DNA of 64,000 bases from Blautia sp. (lineage in GTDB: Bacteria; Bacillota; Clostridia; Lachnospirales; Lachnospiraceae): contig JAMPFM010000004.1 of NCBI GenBank assembly GCA_023664455.1, forward strand, positions 1 through 64,000, in the 5' to 3' direction. A program made the position numbers and the translations under genes. Positions 34,111-43,617 of this stretch are shown piece after piece. The notes beneath the pieces are model-generated. The model had not been told where the DNA came from. It made no database searches and was given only the letters and a program-made list of their open reading frames with translations. Within the stretch, counting starts at the first letter, position 1, and the number at the start of each line of letters is the position of its first letter.

Positions 34111-35682
34111 TTACTTTCTTTTATAAAGAATAAATCTATCGTTTTCATAAGTAATATCCATCTCTTTTTCCAGATAGTCCCAAGGAATATCCGCCCCGGA
34201 TAAATAAAATTTCCAACTATCCGCCCCTGCCGCGTCACGGGTTTGTCTTTCTTCTTCCGATAAAAACAGTTCCCTATCCAGAAGAAGATAATCCGCTTCT
34301 TCCATTGGTCCACGCACGTCTTCCCTGTCATAGAGAAATTTCATCAGATACTCCTGGTCACAATCCGTCACGCAGACTCTTTCCCCATGCGCAAGTTCCA
34401 TATGGGAAAAAGCATCTTCAATCGCGGATTCCCTTTCACTGTACTGCGCATTTCTCGCAGGCAGCATCAATAGGACAATACATAGAACGCCGCAAAACGC
34501 TGTAACAATATAAGCCGCCGCTTTGCCCCGGAATAATCCGGTAAGCTGTCCCAGAAACCAGACAAGTAAAAGCGCCACCAGACTTCCAAAAAAAGAAAAT
34601 ACCCTGTAATAAGGCAGCGCCGCCTGTATGATTAACATCAGGGGCGTTAATAAAAACGCCAGCAACAGATACCACTCGAAAAATCCTTGTTCTTTATCCT
34701 GACTGTCCCTGCCTTGGAAGACTTTATAAATAAGCGCCGCCAGACATATCCCGATACAGAGTAACAAAACGATGGAGCAGCCTTCATAATAACTTCCCAT
34801 TAACGACCTTATCCATAAGAAAAACCGGGACAGATACCCTTCTCTCCCCACACTCTGGATATAGGGCGTATCCAGCATATAGTTTACACCGGTTTTTACC
34901 GCCAGTAAAGGATTGTGCAGGATAATGGACACATGCCCCTGCCCGTAAACATCGCTTCCCGGCGTCTTAGACAGCAGATTCGAGCCGATGGCAAGCCAGA
35001 TGATGGCGTATAACCCTACCGTGCATAGGGCGCTGATAAGGGATGTGATAAAAAAGGCAAAAAACTCTTTTCTACGCTTCTTCACAAACAGCCATACCCC
35101 GCCGATTACACAAAGCGGCAGTACAAAATAGACACTGCTTGGCAGCGTGTAAAGCGACCAGATAAGGGCACACGCCAGAATGATATAATGTTTTTTCTGC
35201 CTTTTTTCAAATCCAATAATCTCTATCGTCTCATAAAGCGCCGTCAAGAAAAGGCAGGACGCCAGTGCGTATCCTCTTCCCTGTACTGCCAGCGTATTAA
35301 CAAGTCCCATCGAGGCGGTTAAAAATACCGGAGCCAGCGCCAATCCTTTCGGAAGACACTTCTTCCCAATCGCAAATAAAAGACCCAGACTAATCAGACT
35401 GCATAGCCACGATACACCCCTTAACCCGATTGCAGGACTGCCAAAGATAGCAAGGACCGCTGAAAGCACGGAAAACCCTACATGATTATTGGGAAGAGGC
35501 CAATGAATCGCCGCATAAACAGGACCGCGGCTTATGAAATAATAATAGGTATAAAGCTCATCATACCAGGGTGTTAACGCAAAAAGCCTCCATCCGTAAT
35601 AGAATGCCATTCCAACCAGAAAAAGAAAAAAAAGGGCGCATTCCACATCCTTCTTTTCCCATATTTCCCGCAACCGCTTCAT
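34111..35682 (-). CDS. polytopic membrane protein, glycosyltransferase family 39-like, 523 aa
   Basis: At least ten hydrophobic segments. After the first helix, PWYDELYTYYYF gives the acidic DE pair in the first external loop, as in ArnT/PMT-type enzymes that use polyprenyl-phosphate sugars. A later QGRGYALASCLFLTALYE block fits the same fold. The C-terminal 120 residues are a soluble domain. The acceptor is unknown. It is placed inside the leuB-ilvD-ilvB transcript, with 15 nt to leuB and 34 nt to ilvD. Confidence 0.7.
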   Translation of the reverse strand: MKRLREIWEKKDVECALFFLFLVGMAFYYGWRLFALTPWYDELYTYYYFISRGPVYAAIHWPLPNNHVGFSVLSAVLAIFGSPAIGLRGVSWLCSLISLGLLFAIGKKCLPKGLALAPVFLTASMGLVNTLAVQGRGYALASCLFLTALYETIEIIGFEKRQKKHYIILACALIWSLYTLPSSVYFVLPLCVIGGVWLFVKKRRKEFFAFFITSLISALCTVGLYAIIWLAIGSNLLSKTPGSDVYGQGHVSIILHNPLLAVKTGVNYMLDTPYIQSVGREGYLSRFFLWIRSLMGSYYEGCSIVLLLCIGICLAALIYKVFQGRDSQDKEQGFFEWYLLLAFLLTPLMLIIQAALPYYRVFSFFGSLVALLLVWFLGQLTGLFRGKAAAYIVTAFCGVLCIVLLMLPARNAQYSERESAIEDAFSHMELAHGERVCVTDCDQEYLMKFLYDREDVRGPMEEADYLLLDRELFLSEEERQTRDAAGADSWKFYLSGADIPWDYLEKEMDITYENDRFILYKRK

Positions 35683-35697
35683 CGAAAAACTCCCAGA

Positions 35698-36783
35698 CTA
35701 ATTTATTCTCTGCGCCAGCAGTTCACCCATCTGCTTGCAGCCTACCTTCTTACAGCCCTCAGACATAATGTCTGACGTCCTGTAGCCTTCTTTCAACACC
35801 TGTTTTACGGCGTTTTCAATCGCGTCTGCTTCTTTGTCCAAATCAAAACTGTAACGAAGCATCATGGCTGCGGATAAAACCGTGGCAATCGGATTGGCGA
35901 TATCCTTACCCGCAATATCCGGCGCAGAACCGTGGCTCGGCTCATAAAGCCCGAATTTGGTGTCATTTAAAGAGGCTGATGCCAGCATTCCGATAGAACC
36001 GGTCACCATACTTGCCTCGTCGGATAAAATATCCCCAAACATATTCTCTGTTAATATCACGTCAAACTGCGCCGGGTCTTTTACCAACTGCATCGCGCAA
36101 TTATCGACTAACATATGTTCTAACGTCACTTCTGGGTAATCTTTTGCCACTTCTTCTACTACGCTTCGCCACAATCTGGAAGAATCCAATACATTTGCTT
36201 TATCCACACTTGTTACTTTTTTCTTTCTTTTCATGGCGATATCGAATCCCTTTATCGCAATGCGGCGGATTTCGTTCTCATCATAGGTCAGCGTATCAAT
36301 TGCTTTTCTTACGCCGTTTTCCTCTATTGTCCTGCGTTCCCCAAAGTAAAGGCCGCCTGTCAGTTCCCTCATAATCAGCATATCGAATCCGGCGGCGGAA
36401 ATTTCCGGTTTCAAAGGACACGCCCCGGCAAGCTCCTCATAAAGCACTGCCGGTCTTAAATTTGCAAATAAATTAAGCGCCTTCCGAATCCCTAGAAGTC
36501 CTGCTTCCGGTCTTAGATTCGGGGGCAGTTTATACCAGGGGGAAGTGGTCGTATCCCCGCCGATAGAACCCATCAGGACAGCGTCTGCGCCTCTTGCTGT
36601 CTCAATTGCTTCTTTTGTAAGCGGCTCCCCATATGCGTCAATGGATGCCCCGCCCATCAAAATATCTGTATATTTCATAACATGCCCATATTTTGCAGCT
36701 ACCGCATCCAACACTTTTTTGGCTTCCGTTACGATTTCCGGTCCGATTCCATCCCCCGGAATACAGGTAATCTTTAATTCCAT
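35698..36783 (-). CDS. leuB: 3-isopropylmalate dehydrogenase, 361 aa
   Basis: NAD-dependent oxidative decarboxylase of leucine synthesis. Begins with [19 protein letters not shown]; has [13 protein letters not shown], the metal-binding acidic residues in [32 protein letters not shown] and the NAD site [21 protein letters not shown]. Length is normal. It is the first gene of the branched-chain set. No leucine T-box or other leader is visible in the 101-nt upstream gap, and leuA, leuC and leuD are absent. Confidence 0.95.
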   Translation of the reverse strand: MELKITCIPGDGIGPEIVTEAKKVLDAVAAKYGHVMKYTDILMGGASIDAYGEPLTKEAIETARGADAVLMGSIGGDTTTSPWYKLPPNLRPEAGLLGIRKALNLFANLRPAVLYEELAGACPLKPEISAAGFDMLIMRELTGGLYFGERRTIEENGVRKAIDTLTYDENEIRRIAIKGFDIAMKRKKKVTSVDKANVLDSSRLWRSVVEEVAKDYPEVTLEHMLVDNCAMQLVKDPAQFDVILTENMFGDILSDEASMVTGSIGMLASASLNDTKFGLYEPSHGSAPDIAGKDIANPIATVLSAAMMLRYSFDLDKEADAIENAVKQVLKEGYRTSDIMSEGCKKVGCKQMGELLAQRIN

Positions 36784-36816
36784 TGTATACCCTGCCCCTT
36801 TCCGTTCCTGTACATA

Positions 36817-36847
36817 GTATTAAAGAAGATGCATCGAAATGCATCTT
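36817..36847 (-). terminator. hairpin terminator after yajC
   Basis: AAGATGCAT pairs with ATGCATCTT around a TTCG tetraloop (36826-36847), followed by CTTTAATACT on the minus strand. The stem is perfect; the U-tract is short, so termination may be partial and allow readthrough into leuB. Confidence 0.6.
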
Positions 36848-36884
36848 ACTCTTTTTCATCTTACTTATTAGGAAATTTCCGTCT

Positions 36885-37205
36885 CTATTCAGCGTCCGCC
36901 TTCTCTACCTGCGCTATCGCCGACTTCTGCATCGGTATCCGGCAATTCTTGTTATTTCCAAATTCCACGATAACCGTATCGTCCGTGATATCAATAATGC
37001 TTCCATAAAAACCACTGTTTGTCAAAACCGCGTCTCCTACGGACAAATCCGCCAGCATTGCCGCAACCCGCTTCTGCTCTTTCTTCTGTGGACGAATCAT
37101 AATAAAATACATGACCACGATAAGCAGTATGATATATCCAATCATAAAAAAGCCGCCGCCCGCTGCTGATACATCCTCGTTTAATAAAATTCCATGAATA
37201 CCCAT
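36885..37205 (-). CDS. yajC: preprotein translocase subunit YajC, 106 aa
   Basis: Single N-terminal membrane helix (MIGYIILLIVVMYFIMIRPQKKEQKR) followed by the YajC cytoplasmic domain with LSVGDAVLTNSGFYGSIIDITDDTVIVEFG. The start at 37205 follows AAAGGAG and avoids an implausible 36-residue upstream extension. A Gly-rich patch (SAAGGGFF) precedes the helix. Accessory to SecDF/SecYEG. Follows tgt, an order common in bacteria, although secD and secF are not here. Confidence 0.9.
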   Translation of the reverse strand: MGIHGILLNEDVSAAGGGFFMIGYIILLIVVMYFIMIRPQKKEQKRVAAMLADLSVGDAVLTNSGFYGSIIDITDDTVIVEFGNNKNCRIPMQKSAIAQVEKADAE

Positions 37206-37303
37206 AATAATAAATTTACTCCTTTCACAAAGCGTTCCTTCCATCATTTCTATTAACAATCTCCATATAACTATACACAAATCAGCGTCAGAAAACAAGT
37301 ATT

Positions 37304-38425
37304 TTATACGCACTCCAGTTTCTTTTTCTTATAAGCTGCAAATTCTCCTGCATCCAATGCTTCCCGGATTTCCGTCATCATCGTATTATAGAAATAGAGA
37401 TTATGCAGTACGCAGAAACGCATCCCCAGCATTTCCTTCGCCTTCAAAAGATGCCGGATATATGCTCTGGAATAGCCCCGCCGACAGACCGGACAGCCGC
37501 AGCCCTCTTCAATCGGTCGCTTATCCAGCTCATATTGCGCATTAAACAGATTCAGCTTGCCGTGATTGGTATACACATGCCCATGTCTTCCATTTCTGCT
37601 CGGATACACACAGTCAAAAAAATCGACCCCACGCTCTACTGCTTCCAAAATATTGGCGGGGGTTCCGACACCCATCAGATAAACAGGCTTGTCCACGGGC
37701 AGATACGGCACGGTTTCTTCTATAATATGATACATCTGCTCATGGGTTTCCCCAACGGCAAGACCGCCCAACGCATAACCGTCCAAATCCATTTCCGTAA
37801 TTCTTTTGGCATGGTCGATTCTGATATCCGCAAAAACCGCTCCCTGATTAATCCCAAATAACATCTGATGCGGATTGACAGTATCTTCTAAATGGTTTAA
37901 CCGGTACATATCCGCTTTACAACGTTCCAGCCATCTCGTCGTCCGCTCGACGGATTGCTGTACATACTCCCTGTCCGCTGTACTAGACGGACACTCGTCA
38001 AACGCCATAGCAATTGTAGAGCCAAGGTTTGACTGTATCTGCATACTCTCTTCCGGTCCCATAAAAATCTTCCTACCGTCGATATGGGAATGGAAATAGA
38101 CACCTTCTTCCTTAATTTTACGAAGTTGTGCCAGCGAAAAAACCTGAAAACCGCCAGAATCCGTCAGGATTGGTCTGTCCCATAGCATAAACTTATGTAA
38201 ACCACCGAGCTGCTTAATAAGATAATCGCCCGGTCTGACATGCAGATGATAGGTATTGGATAATTCTATCTGGGTTCCTATCTGTTCCAAATCTTCTGTA
38301 GAAACGGCGCCTTTAATCGCCGCAACCGTTCCCACATTCATAAAAACAGGCGTCTGTACTACGCCGTGCACGGTCTGTAATTCTCCGCGCTTCGCCCTGC
38401 CTTCCTGTTTAAGAACTCTATACAT
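37304..38425 (-). CDS. tgt: queuine tRNA-ribosyltransferase, 373 aa
   Basis: Exchanges G34 for the queuosine precursor in tRNAs with GUN anticodons. Nucleophile region VDFFDCVYPSRNGRHGHVYT, substrate site DSGGFQVFSLAQLRKI, and zinc site GCGCPVCRRGYSRAYIRHL. The ATG at 38425 (MYRVLKQEGRAKRGEL) has GGAGAAG at correct spacing; a GTG five codons earlier has no site. It is followed by yajC after 98 nt. Confidence 0.95.
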   Translation of the reverse strand: MYRVLKQEGRAKRGELQTVHGVVQTPVFMNVGTVAAIKGAVSTEDLEQIGTQIELSNTYHLHVRPGDYLIKQLGGLHKFMLWDRPILTDSGGFQVFSLAQLRKIKEEGVYFHSHIDGRKIFMGPEESMQIQSNLGSTIAMAFDECPSSTADREYVQQSVERTTRWLERCKADMYRLNHLEDTVNPHQMLFGINQGAVFADIRIDHAKRITEMDLDGYALGGLAVGETHEQMYHIIEETVPYLPVDKPVYLMGVGTPANILEAVERGVDFFDCVYPSRNGRHGHVYTNHGKLNLFNAQYELDKRPIEEGCGCPVCRRGYSRAYIRHLLKAKEMLGMRFCVLHNLYFYNTMMTEIREALDAGEFAAYKKKKLECV

Positions 38426-38458
38426 GAATTGCTTCTCCACTTTAGGGGGTAATCTTTT

Positions 38459-39538
38459 TTATAAATATTTATCCCAAAATTCTTCCAGACACAGATTTTC
38501 CTGCGTCATAATGACTGCGGCATCCTTCCCTACATAACGGAAATGCCACGGTTCATATTCAATGCTGGTAATGTATTCTTTGCCTTCCGGATATCTCAAA
38601 ATAAATCCATACTCGCAGCTATGCTCAGCAAGCCATAAACCTGCATCGGTTTCCCCGAATCCCTGCTTCAGCGGGGAATAGGTGTCACAGGTGATGTCTA
38701 ATGCCAATCCAATCTGGTGCTCGCTTGCACCCGGTATGGTAATAACTCTGGAAGTAGTCTTATAAGCTTCCATATAAGAATAGCCCTCTTGCATATATTC
38801 CTTGATTCTTTTATTAAAATTGTTTTCCTGCCTGTCGTCAGTCCGATAAGGAGATTTAATCATCAGATTAATGCCATCGTCCTTGGCAGCCTGGAGCATG
38901 GACAACAGCTCTGGAATAATCCTCTCGTCACACCGCAGTCCCCCTGTAATAACGCCCAGGTTAAAACTATAGTCATCCGGTATCGGGTGCTGTTTATTGA
39001 CTAAAACAAGCTTCCAGTCACTGCTGTCAAATACGGGCTCGGAAGTGTCTTCCGCCACCGCCTTACCATCGCTTCCATTCTCGTCTTCTACCGTATAAGA
39101 ATTGGAATCTTCCAGAATATCCTCCAAGGTATAAGTGTCAGAATTTACGATATCTTCCGTATTTTCATATTCTTTTGCCGCCGTTACTGTTTCCGGTAAA
39201 AGCGTATCATCCAGCGTCACCTCTTTTTCAATAGCAAGCGTTATTTCTGAATCCTCTTCCACCACTTCATGATAGACCGCCTGTGCATCAATAAAACCGG
39301 ACTGCCCCGAAAATACGGCAAAAGAAAAACTGCAGCTGGACATAAAAAACAACAGGGAAAACGCGATACTGATATATCTGCGCCCATTGCCTGCAAAATG
39401 TTTCCTAATATACGAGATACCATGATATATGGCTAATATCGCAAGCATCATAAGAATGCACGGATATTTCAAAATCGGGTGTTTTCTTGCAATATTCATG
39501 CATCTATGCCTGACATTTTCACGAAATGTTTTCTTCAT
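38459..39538 (-). CDS. VanY-type D-alanyl-D-alanine carboxypeptidase, 359 aa
   Basis: A short cytoplasmic start and one or two membrane segments (about 27-80) lead to a Glu/Asp/Ser-rich stalk and a C-terminal peptidase M15 domain. Zinc/catalytic motifs: SPYRTDDRQENNF, SEHQIGLALDITCD (SxHxxGxAxD) and EPWHFRYVG. It probably trims peptidoglycan stems on the outer face of the membrane. There is no vanA/vanH neighbour, so vancomycin resistance is not indicated. Confidence 0.9.
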   Translation of the reverse strand: MKKTFRENVRHRCMNIARKHPILKYPCILMMLAILAIYHGISYIRKHFAGNGRRYISIAFSLLFFMSSCSFSFAVFSGQSGFIDAQAVYHEVVEEDSEITLAIEKEVTLDDTLLPETVTAAKEYENTEDIVNSDTYTLEDILEDSNSYTVEDENGSDGKAVAEDTSEPVFDSSDWKLVLVNKQHPIPDDYSFNLGVITGGLRCDERIIPELLSMLQAAKDDGINLMIKSPYRTDDRQENNFNKRIKEYMQEGYSYMEAYKTTSRVITIPGASEHQIGLALDITCDTYSPLKQGFGETDAGLWLAEHSCEYGFILRYPEGKEYITSIEYEPWHFRYVGKDAAVIMTQENLCLEEFWDKYL

Positions 39539-39855
39539 TTATCTAATTGACCATGCCTTTCCACAGCCTGCGAACTTTAAATCGCAGATACAAGGTTGCA
39601 GTTGAAAATTTTAATTTCCAACCTATGCATCACTCTCGAAAATATGAAAAAATAACAGTAAGTACGAGAAATCTAATTTATATGATAACATATAATTTTT
39701 ATTTGTACATCTCTTTTTTTACGAAAATTTAAAATTTTTATGTAAATCATTTCCTACTTTGCCCATTTATAGTATAATTTATCCATCCGAGTTACTTATT
39801 GTTCCACTTATTTATGATACTGATACAAAAATACTGCAAAGGAAGGTTTTTAATT
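39539..39855. other. intergenic region with hairpins and an aroC promoter candidate
   Basis: No gene is visible in these 317 nt between divergent vanY-like and aroC. On the vanY side, hairpins lie at 39568-39587 (CTGCGA/TCGCAG) and 39593-39624 (AGGTTG/CAACCT with a nested GTTGAAAATT/AATTTCCAAC alternative). A palindrome TTATATG-N4-CATATAA sits at 39678-39695. The aroC side has a TATAAT at 39773-39778 with a poor -35 (TTTCCT, 17 nt away). Confidence 0.45.
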
Positions 39856-40968
39856 ATGGCAGGTTCCAATTATGGTACAATCTTTCAGATTACTACTTGG
39901 GGAGAATCTCATGGAAAAGCGCTAGGCGTCGTAGTGGACGGCTGTCCTGCGGGGCTTCCTCTTTCAGAAGAGGATATCCAGATATTCTTAGACCGCAGGA
40001 AACCGGGTAAAACAAAACTATCCACTCCCCGCAAGGAAACGGATAAAGTAGAGATTCTATCCGGCGTTTTTGAAAAAAAGACGACGGGTACGCCCATTTC
40101 CCTTATCGTCCACAATACTTCCCAGCGTTCTACAGATTACAGTGAAATCGCAAATTATTACCGTCCCGGACATGCCGATTACACCTTTGATATGAAATAC
40201 GGTTTCAGGGACTATCGCGGCGGCGGACGTTCTTCCGGCCGGGAAACCATTGGCAGGGTCGCTGCCGGCGCCATCGCTTCTAAACTATTAAAGATGCTCG
40301 GCGTCAGACTGACCGCTTATACCCGCTCCATCGGTCCTGTTACTATAGACGACGGCGTTTTTGATGCACAGGCGATCGCAGATACGCCGACCTGTATGCC
40401 GGACTATGAGGCGTCTAAAAAAGCGGAAGCCTATCTCGCTGACTGCATGAAATCCTATGATTCTGCGGGCGGCGTTATTGAATGCAGAATCGAGGGTTGT
40501 CCTGCGGGTATCGGCGAACCTGTCTTTGAAAAGTTAGACGCCAATCTGTCGAAGGCAATCATGTCCATCGGCGCTGTCAAAGCAGTGGAAATTGGCGATG
40601 GCATCTTAGTTTCCCAGAGCAGAGGTTCCGAAAATAATGATGCTTTTACCACACAAAATGGTAAAGTTGTCAAAACTACCAATCATGCAGGGGGCACCTT
40701 AGGCGGCATCAGCGACGGTTCCACAATTTTGTTGCGCGCCTATGTAAAACCCACCCCCTCTATTTTCAGCAAACAGCAGACAGTGAACCGCCAAGGAGAA
40801 TCCATTGAGGTTTCCATTAAGGGCAGACATGACCCGGTAATCGTCCCAAGAGCCGTCGTCGTTGTAGAATCTATGGCGGCAATTACCCTGCTAGACGCTA
40901 TGCTCGTCAATATGGGCGCAAGGGTTGACTATCTGCAAAAAATTTATGGCAAATCATTGCCTGATTAG
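39856..40968 (+). CDS. aroC: chorismate synthase, 370 aa
   Basis: FMN-dependent last step of the shikimate pathway. Starts MAGSNYGTIFQITTWGESHGKALG at an ATG behind AAAGGAAGG, then CPAGLPLSEEDIQ, RPGHADYTFDMKYGFRDYRGGGRSSGRET, and a C-terminal GRHDPVIVPRAVVVVESM. Earlier in-frame codons have no ribosome binding site. A single-gene unit: divergent from vanY-like and convergent with the aldolase-domain gene. Its stop lies in a tandem 17-bp repeat. Confidence 0.96.
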   Translation: MAGSNYGTIFQITTWGESHGKALGVVVDGCPAGLPLSEEDIQIFLDRRKPGKTKLSTPRKETDKVEILSGVFEKKTTGTPISLIVHNTSQRSTDYSEIANYYRPGHADYTFDMKYGFRDYRGGGRSSGRETIGRVAAGAIASKLLKMLGVRLTAYTRSIGPVTIDDGVFDAQAIADTPTCMPDYEASKKAEAYLADCMKSYDSAGGVIECRIEGCPAGIGEPVFEKLDANLSKAIMSIGAVKAVEIGDGILVSQSRGSENNDAFTTQNGKVVKTTNHAGGTLGGISDGSTILLRAYVKPTPSIFSKQQTVNRQGESIEVSIKGRHDPVIVPRAVVVVESMAAITLLDAMLVNMGARVDYLQKIYGKSLPD

Positions 40969-40989
40969 AAATATTGCCTGATTAGAAAT
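40956..40989. repeat. perfect tandem 17-bp duplication at convergent gene ends
   Basis: ATTGCCTGATTAGAAAT occurs at 40956-40972 and again at 40973-40989 with no gap. The first copy holds the aroC TAG and the second the TAA of the convergent aldolase-domain gene. Each copy could supply stop codons for both strands. Confidence 0.85.
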
Positions 40990-41959
40990 TATCCAAAAGC
41001 TCCAGATAAAAATCATGATAGTCCTTGCGGCCTTCCTTCGTAAACTGAATTGCTGTCTTAGGATGCTGATTCAGGATTCCTGTCAAAAGGTAAGGAACGT
41101 CATATCCCCATACAACGCCGGATTCCTTCATCGGTACAATATGCTGCTCGATGAATTTCAACAGCGGATTAATCCGGTACTTCGGATTCTTTAAAAATCC
41201 TAAGAGCAATTCGCTTGGACAGTTGCCGCATCCTCTGCCAAGGCTGCTTACCGTCGCGTCCAGATAACTCACGCCCCGCCGCAGCGCTTCGATGGTGTTG
41301 GCAAAGGCAAGCTGCTGATTATTGTGCGCGTGGATTCCTACTTTTTTCCCATATTTATCCGCCACTTCCAGATATTTATCCGATAATCTGCTGACCTGTT
41401 CAGGATAGAGGGATCCGTAGCTGTCCACCAGATAGATGCAGCCTACACTGCTCTGACAGAGAAGCTCTAGCGCCGCATCGATATCCAGCTCGTTTGATTT
41501 GGAAATCGCCATGATATTGACGGTCGTTTCATAGCCTTTTTTCGTACAGTCTTCAATCATCTCGACTGCAGCAGGAATGGTATTGATATAGGTCGCAACC
41601 CTGACAAGGTCGATGGGGCTGTCCTTTTTATTCAGGATATCCTTTTTAAAATCGCATCTTCCCACGTCCGCCATAACGGATATTTTCATATCGGTTTTAT
41701 TGTCCCCGACAATCGCCCGGATGTCTTTATCGTCGCAGAATTTCCACTTCCCGAATTTCTTGACGTCAAACATTTCCTTTGACGCCTTATAGCCAAATTC
41801 CATATAATCTACGCCCGCCTTGATATTCGCCTGATACAAATCCTTTGCAAATTCATCCGAGAAAAAGAAATCATTGACCAGACCGCCGTCCCTGAGCGTA
41901 CAATCCATTACTTTAATTTCCGGTGTGTAGGACATCAATGTCCTTTCTTTTTTTGCCAT
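40982..41959 (-). CDS. HMGL-like aldolase catalytic domain protein, 325 aa
   Basis: TIM-barrel of the HMG-CoA lyase/4-hydroxy-2-oxovalerate aldolase family: MDCTLRDGGLVNDFFFSDE supplies the conserved Arg-Asp pair (DRE-like), and GIHAHNNQQLAFANTIEA gives the metal-binding HxH motif. SSLGRGCGNCPSELLLGFL is the phosphate/substrate loop. Relatives are annotated aldolase catalytic domain-containing protein; the substrate is unknown. It lacks the LeuA regulatory domain, so it is not isopropylmalate synthase. It lies 30 nt downstream of tyrS, so it is likely controlled by the Tyr T-box too. Confidence 0.8.
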   Translation of the reverse strand: MAKKERTLMSYTPEIKVMDCTLRDGGLVNDFFFSDEFAKDLYQANIKAGVDYMEFGYKASKEMFDVKKFGKWKFCDDKDIRAIVGDNKTDMKISVMADVGRCDFKKDILNKKDSPIDLVRVATYINTIPAAVEMIEDCTKKGYETTVNIMAISKSNELDIDAALELLCQSSVGCIYLVDSYGSLYPEQVSRLSDKYLEVADKYGKKVGIHAHNNQQLAFANTIEALRRGVSYLDATVSSLGRGCGNCPSELLLGFLKNPKYRINPLLKFIEQHIVPMKESGVVWGYDVPYLLTGILNQHPKTAIQFTKEGRKDYHDFYLELLDNF

Positions 41960-41989
41960 ACTTTTTTCCTCTTTCCTTTTTCTTTTCTC

Positions 41990-43216
41990 TTAGTCCACTA
42001 TGATTTTCTTAAAACTCTTCTTTCCTTTTTTCACAAGAAACTCTTCTTCTGCAATTTCCTCTTTGCTGTATACTTTTCTGACATCGCTTACTTTTTCTCC
42101 TTTTACGGTGACGCCGCCCTGTTCTATGGCACGGCGCGCCTCGGAACGGGAAGCCGCCAGACCTGCCGCGGTTAAAATTCCAAGAATATCGATGCTGCCG
42201 TCTGTGAAGTTCTCTTCTGTAAGTTTCGCCGTCGGCATGTTTTCAGAGCTTCCGCCCCCTGCAAAAAGCGCCTTTGCCGCATCTTTTGCCTTATCCGCCT
42301 CTTCCTTGCCATGTACGAGGGTGGTCAGCTCATACGCTAAGATTTCTTTTGCTTCATTTAACTGACTGCCTTCCCATTTGTCCATTTCATCTATCTGCTC
42401 CAAGGGCAGGAATGTCAGCATCCTAAGGCATTTTAAAACGTCCGCGTCCGCTACGTTACGCCAGTACTGGTAAAACTCAAAGGGGGAAGTCTTATTCGGG
42501 TCAAGCCATACTGCGCCTTTCTGTGTCTTTCCCATCTTATTTCCTTCAGAGTTAAGCAGCAGCGTAATGGTCATGGCATAAGCGTCCTTGCCCAGCTTGC
42601 GGCGGATTAGTTCTGTACCGCCTAACATATTGCTCCATTGGTCATCCCCGCCAAACTGCATATTGCAGCCATAGCGTTGATACAGTTCCAGGAAATCGTA
42701 ACTCTGCATAATCATGTAATTAAACTCCAAAAAACTCAATCCTTTTTCCATCCTCTGCTTATAGCATTCCGCCGTCAGCATCCGGTTCACGCTAAAATGC
42801 GTCCCGATATCGCGGATAAATTCGATGTAATTTAAATTGGTCAGCCAGTCCGCGTTGTTAATCATAAGCGCCTTGCCGTCGGAAAAATCAATAAACCGGC
42901 TCATCTGCTTTTTGAAACATTCGCAGTTATGAGCAATGGTCTCTTTCGTCATCATGCTGCGCATATCGCTTCTGCCGGAAGGATCTCCTATCATCCCCGT
43001 ACCGCCGCCGATTAAGGCAATCGGTTTATTCCCGGCTTCCTGTAATCTTTTCATCAGACATAGCGCCATAAAATGCCCTACATGAAGACTGTCCGCAGTC
43101 GGGTCGAACCCGATATAGAAAGTCGCCTTCCCTGCATTAATCAATTCCCGGATTTCTTCCGGGTCCGTCAACTGTGCAAGCAATCCCCTTGCCTGTAATT
43201 CTTCATAGATTTTCAT
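41990..43216 (-). CDS. tyrS: tyrosyl-tRNA synthetase, 408 aa
   Basis: Class I synthetase: HIGH motif as HVGH in [19 protein letters not shown] as KMGKT, tyrosine pocket [14 protein letters not shown] and a C-terminal S4-like RNA-binding domain ([22 protein letters not shown]). The ATG at 43216 follows AGAGAGGAATGG. A longer frame extends through the leader but is only the T-box RNA read as protein. Expression is governed by the upstream T-box. Confidence 0.97.
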   Translation of the reverse strand: MKIYEELQARGLLAQLTDPEEIRELINAGKATFYIGFDPTADSLHVGHFMALCLMKRLQEAGNKPIALIGGGTGMIGDPSGRSDMRSMMTKETIAHNCECFKKQMSRFIDFSDGKALMINNADWLTNLNYIEFIRDIGTHFSVNRMLTAECYKQRMEKGLSFLEFNYMIMQSYDFLELYQRYGCNMQFGGDDQWSNMLGGTELIRRKLGKDAYAMTITLLLNSEGNKMGKTQKGAVWLDPNKTSPFEFYQYWRNVADADVLKCLRMLTFLPLEQIDEMDKWEGSQLNEAKEILAYELTTLVHGKEEADKAKDAAKALFAGGGSSENMPTAKLTEENFTDGSIDILGILTAAGLAASRSEARRAIEQGGVTVKGEKVSDVRKVYSKEEIAEEEFLVKKGKKSFKKIIVD

Positions 43217-43245
43217 AATCAACCATTCCTCTCTGTTTCTTGTAA

Positions 43246-43560
43246 ATAAAAAGACCCCATCCCTTGAAAGGACGAGGTCAAAAACCCGTGTTACCACCTG
43301 ACTTCGCAAACGGCTCGCGCCGCCTGCCTCACCAAGTACAACCGCACTGCGGCAATACTCTCCTGCTATAACGTGCATTCCTCCGTCACAACCTACTAAA
43401 CAGAAAATATAATCTGTTATTCTGTCATGAAGCTCCAAGATGTATTCATAAAAGATTTCCCGCGCGCCTCTCATCCACCAGCTGCTTTCTGTCCGTTCCG
43501 TCTTTTACTACTTGTTCTTATCAACGCCTGTTTCTGTTATTTATGAACTGATAGTCTGTA
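43246..43560 (-). promoter_or_regulatory. tyrosine T-box leader
   Basis: Minus-strand leader contains the T-box AGGTGGTAACACGGG (43285-43299). The intrinsic terminator is GACCTCGTCC paired with GGATGGGGTC and then TTTTT (43246-43279). Stem I features (GATGAGAGG AG-bulge region) lie near 43470-43480, with a plausible UAC specifier in GAATACATC (about 43440-43450). Uncharged tRNA-Tyr pairing would favour antitermination and tyrS expression. Confidence 0.92.
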
Positions 43561-43588
43561 TCTTAGCTGATATTTTATGGTTTGTCAA
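43560..43588 (-). promoter_or_regulatory. promoter of the tyrS T-box transcript
   Basis: Consensus TTGACA (43583-43588) and TAAGAT (43560-43565), 17 nt apart on the minus strand, immediately in front of the T-box leader and 31 nt past the stop of the surface protein gene. Confidence 0.8.
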
Positions 43589-43617
43589 GCAGAAATTTTT
43601 CCGTTTGTCAATGTTCG

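Noticed and set aside
36784..36884. Leucine T-box or attenuator before leuB
   Set aside because: The 101-nt gap has only the yajC hairpin; no T-box AGGGTGGxACCxCG-like core or leader peptide rich in Leu codons is seen.
37206..37313. 36-residue N-terminal extension of yajC
   Set aside because: YajC proteins start just before their membrane helix, and AAAGGAG precedes the ATG at 37205; the extension has no site.
38459..39538. Vancomycin-resistance interpretation of the VanY-type gene
   Set aside because: There is no vanH, vanA or vanX neighbour, and the peptidase family is common in susceptible clostridia as a cell-wall enzyme.
43217..43474. An 86-residue N-terminal extension of the tyrS frame
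   Set aside because: It is the T-box leader read in frame; it spans the terminator and T-box motif, and the ATG at 43216 has its own ribosome binding site.
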